This document shows positions 7,990-8,322 of a stretch of DNA of 8,322 nt, piece after piece. The notes beneath the pieces are model-generated. The model did not search any database and had not been told where the DNA came from. It saw nothing but the letters and a program-made list of their open reading frames with translations. Location: assembly GCA_035301345.1 (NCBI GenBank), contig DATGUM010000013.1, positions 1 through 8,322 on the forward strand. Reading direction: 5' to 3'. Source of the DNA: CALAMD01 sp035301345. Its GTDB lineage: Bacteria > Bacillota > Bacilli > Bacillales > Amphibacillaceae. Position 1 is the stretch's first letter. Every line of letters starts with the position of its first letter. Position numbers and translations under genes: made by a program.

Positions 7990-8322
7990 TTAATTAGTTT
8001 GGGTTTTTAAAGAATGTTGAAGCAATTGAAGTTGTTTAATTCTGTGGTCTAATAAGTAGCGAAACTGCGCGGTCCGCTGAATTTGATTCATCATTGATCC
8101 TGTTGAAATATCAACGACAACTTCTTTCCCATTATTAAATTCAATCGTCGTCATGCCGTGTTCAGCTTCATAAATCGTTTTAACGTGTGTGTGGGCAATC
8201 CATGAACAATTGTATTTAACTGGAGAAGTCGTAGGAAAAAAATACATGCCACTTTGAGGGTCAATAGAAATCGGGGCTTTGTGCGTAAGGCCACTAATTT
8301 CACGCGTCCCATCTTGCCTGCC
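7990..8322 (-). CDS. comK: Competence transcription factor ComK, N-terminus outside window
   Basis: ComK is the DNA-binding master activator of late competence genes in Bacillus. It binds paired AT-boxes and is normally controlled by MecA/ClpCP proteolysis. Only the last 110 codons are here, and the frame stays open to the window edge, so the ATG at 8247 is internal and not the start. The visible part matches B. subtilis ComK collinearly: GRQDGTREISGLTHKAP against GRKAGTYEVTKISHKPP, then IDPQSGMYFFPT, CSWIAHTHVK (CGWISHVHVK), an acidic and variable stretch, EFNNGK (TFSNGK), and NQIQRTAQFR (NQVYRTAWLR). After DHRI the tail is short and different, ending QTN about 19 residues earlier than the B. 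subtilis protein. No remnant of the missing tail is recognisable in the other frames downstream, so a recent frameshift is unlikely. About 60-70 N-terminal residues should lie beyond 8322. It sits directly upstream of the VTT-addB-addA genes on the same strand. Confidence 0.92.
   Translation of the reverse strand, partial: GRQDGTREISGLTHKAPISIDPQSGMYFFPTTSPVKYNCSWIAHTHVKTIYEAEHGMTTIEFNNGKEVVVDISTGSMMNQIQRTAQFRYLLDHRIKQLQLLQHSLKTQTN

Noticed and set aside
627..8078. AGCGG/CCGCT pentamers (for example 627-631, 2370-2374, 6244-6248, 8074-8078) as Chi sites
   Set aside because: A five-base motif is expected several times by chance in 8 kb, and orientation bias cannot be judged from this window.
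7990..8247. An independent 85-residue small protein starting at ATG 8247
   Set aside because: The frame is open upstream to the window edge, and those codons encode conserved ComK sequence, so this ATG is an internal methionine.

Overview
The window is AT-rich and every gene lies on the minus strand. It looks like chromosomal DNA of a low-GC Gram-positive bacterium of the Bacillaceae type. The basis is the protein families: a Bacillus-type AddA/AddB pair rather than RecBCD or RexAB, and a ComK competence regulator. The sequence alone does not fix genus or species.

Layout in the direction of transcription (high to low coordinates). (1) 8322-7990: the central and C-terminal part of comK, the master competence transcription factor; its N-terminus lies beyond the window. 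(2) 7989-7854: a 136-base intergenic gap with a candidate extended -10 promoter and a perfect palindrome over its -35 region. (3) 7853-7236: a small integral membrane protein of the VTT (TVP38/TMEM64/DedA-like) family. (4) 7198-3701: addB, complete. (5) 3704-1: addA, which starts on a TTG codon overlapping the addB stop. It is complete except for its last few codons, which run off the low-coordinate edge. I translated addA codon by codon and found it open throughout, with all expected motifs in order.

AddA and AddB form the heterodimeric helicase-nuclease that resects double-strand breaks, responds to Chi, and produces 3' single-stranded DNA for RecA. AddA supplies the SF1 motor and one nuclease domain. 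AddB supplies Chi recognition, the second nuclease domain and an iron-sulphur staple. The VTT gene lies 37 nt upstream of addB with no terminator visible between them, so the three genes are probably one operon. In B. subtilis addAB is known to be ComK-responsive, so comK just upstream is a sensible neighbourhood, although I found no convincing ComK box.

I see no mobile element, CRISPR array, RNA gene, phage gene or unknown multi-gene system; this is mostly core genome. The main oddities are a naturally degenerate Walker A motif in AddB, a ComK with a short C-terminal tail, the TTG start and overlap of addA, and the palindrome over the candidate operon promoter.
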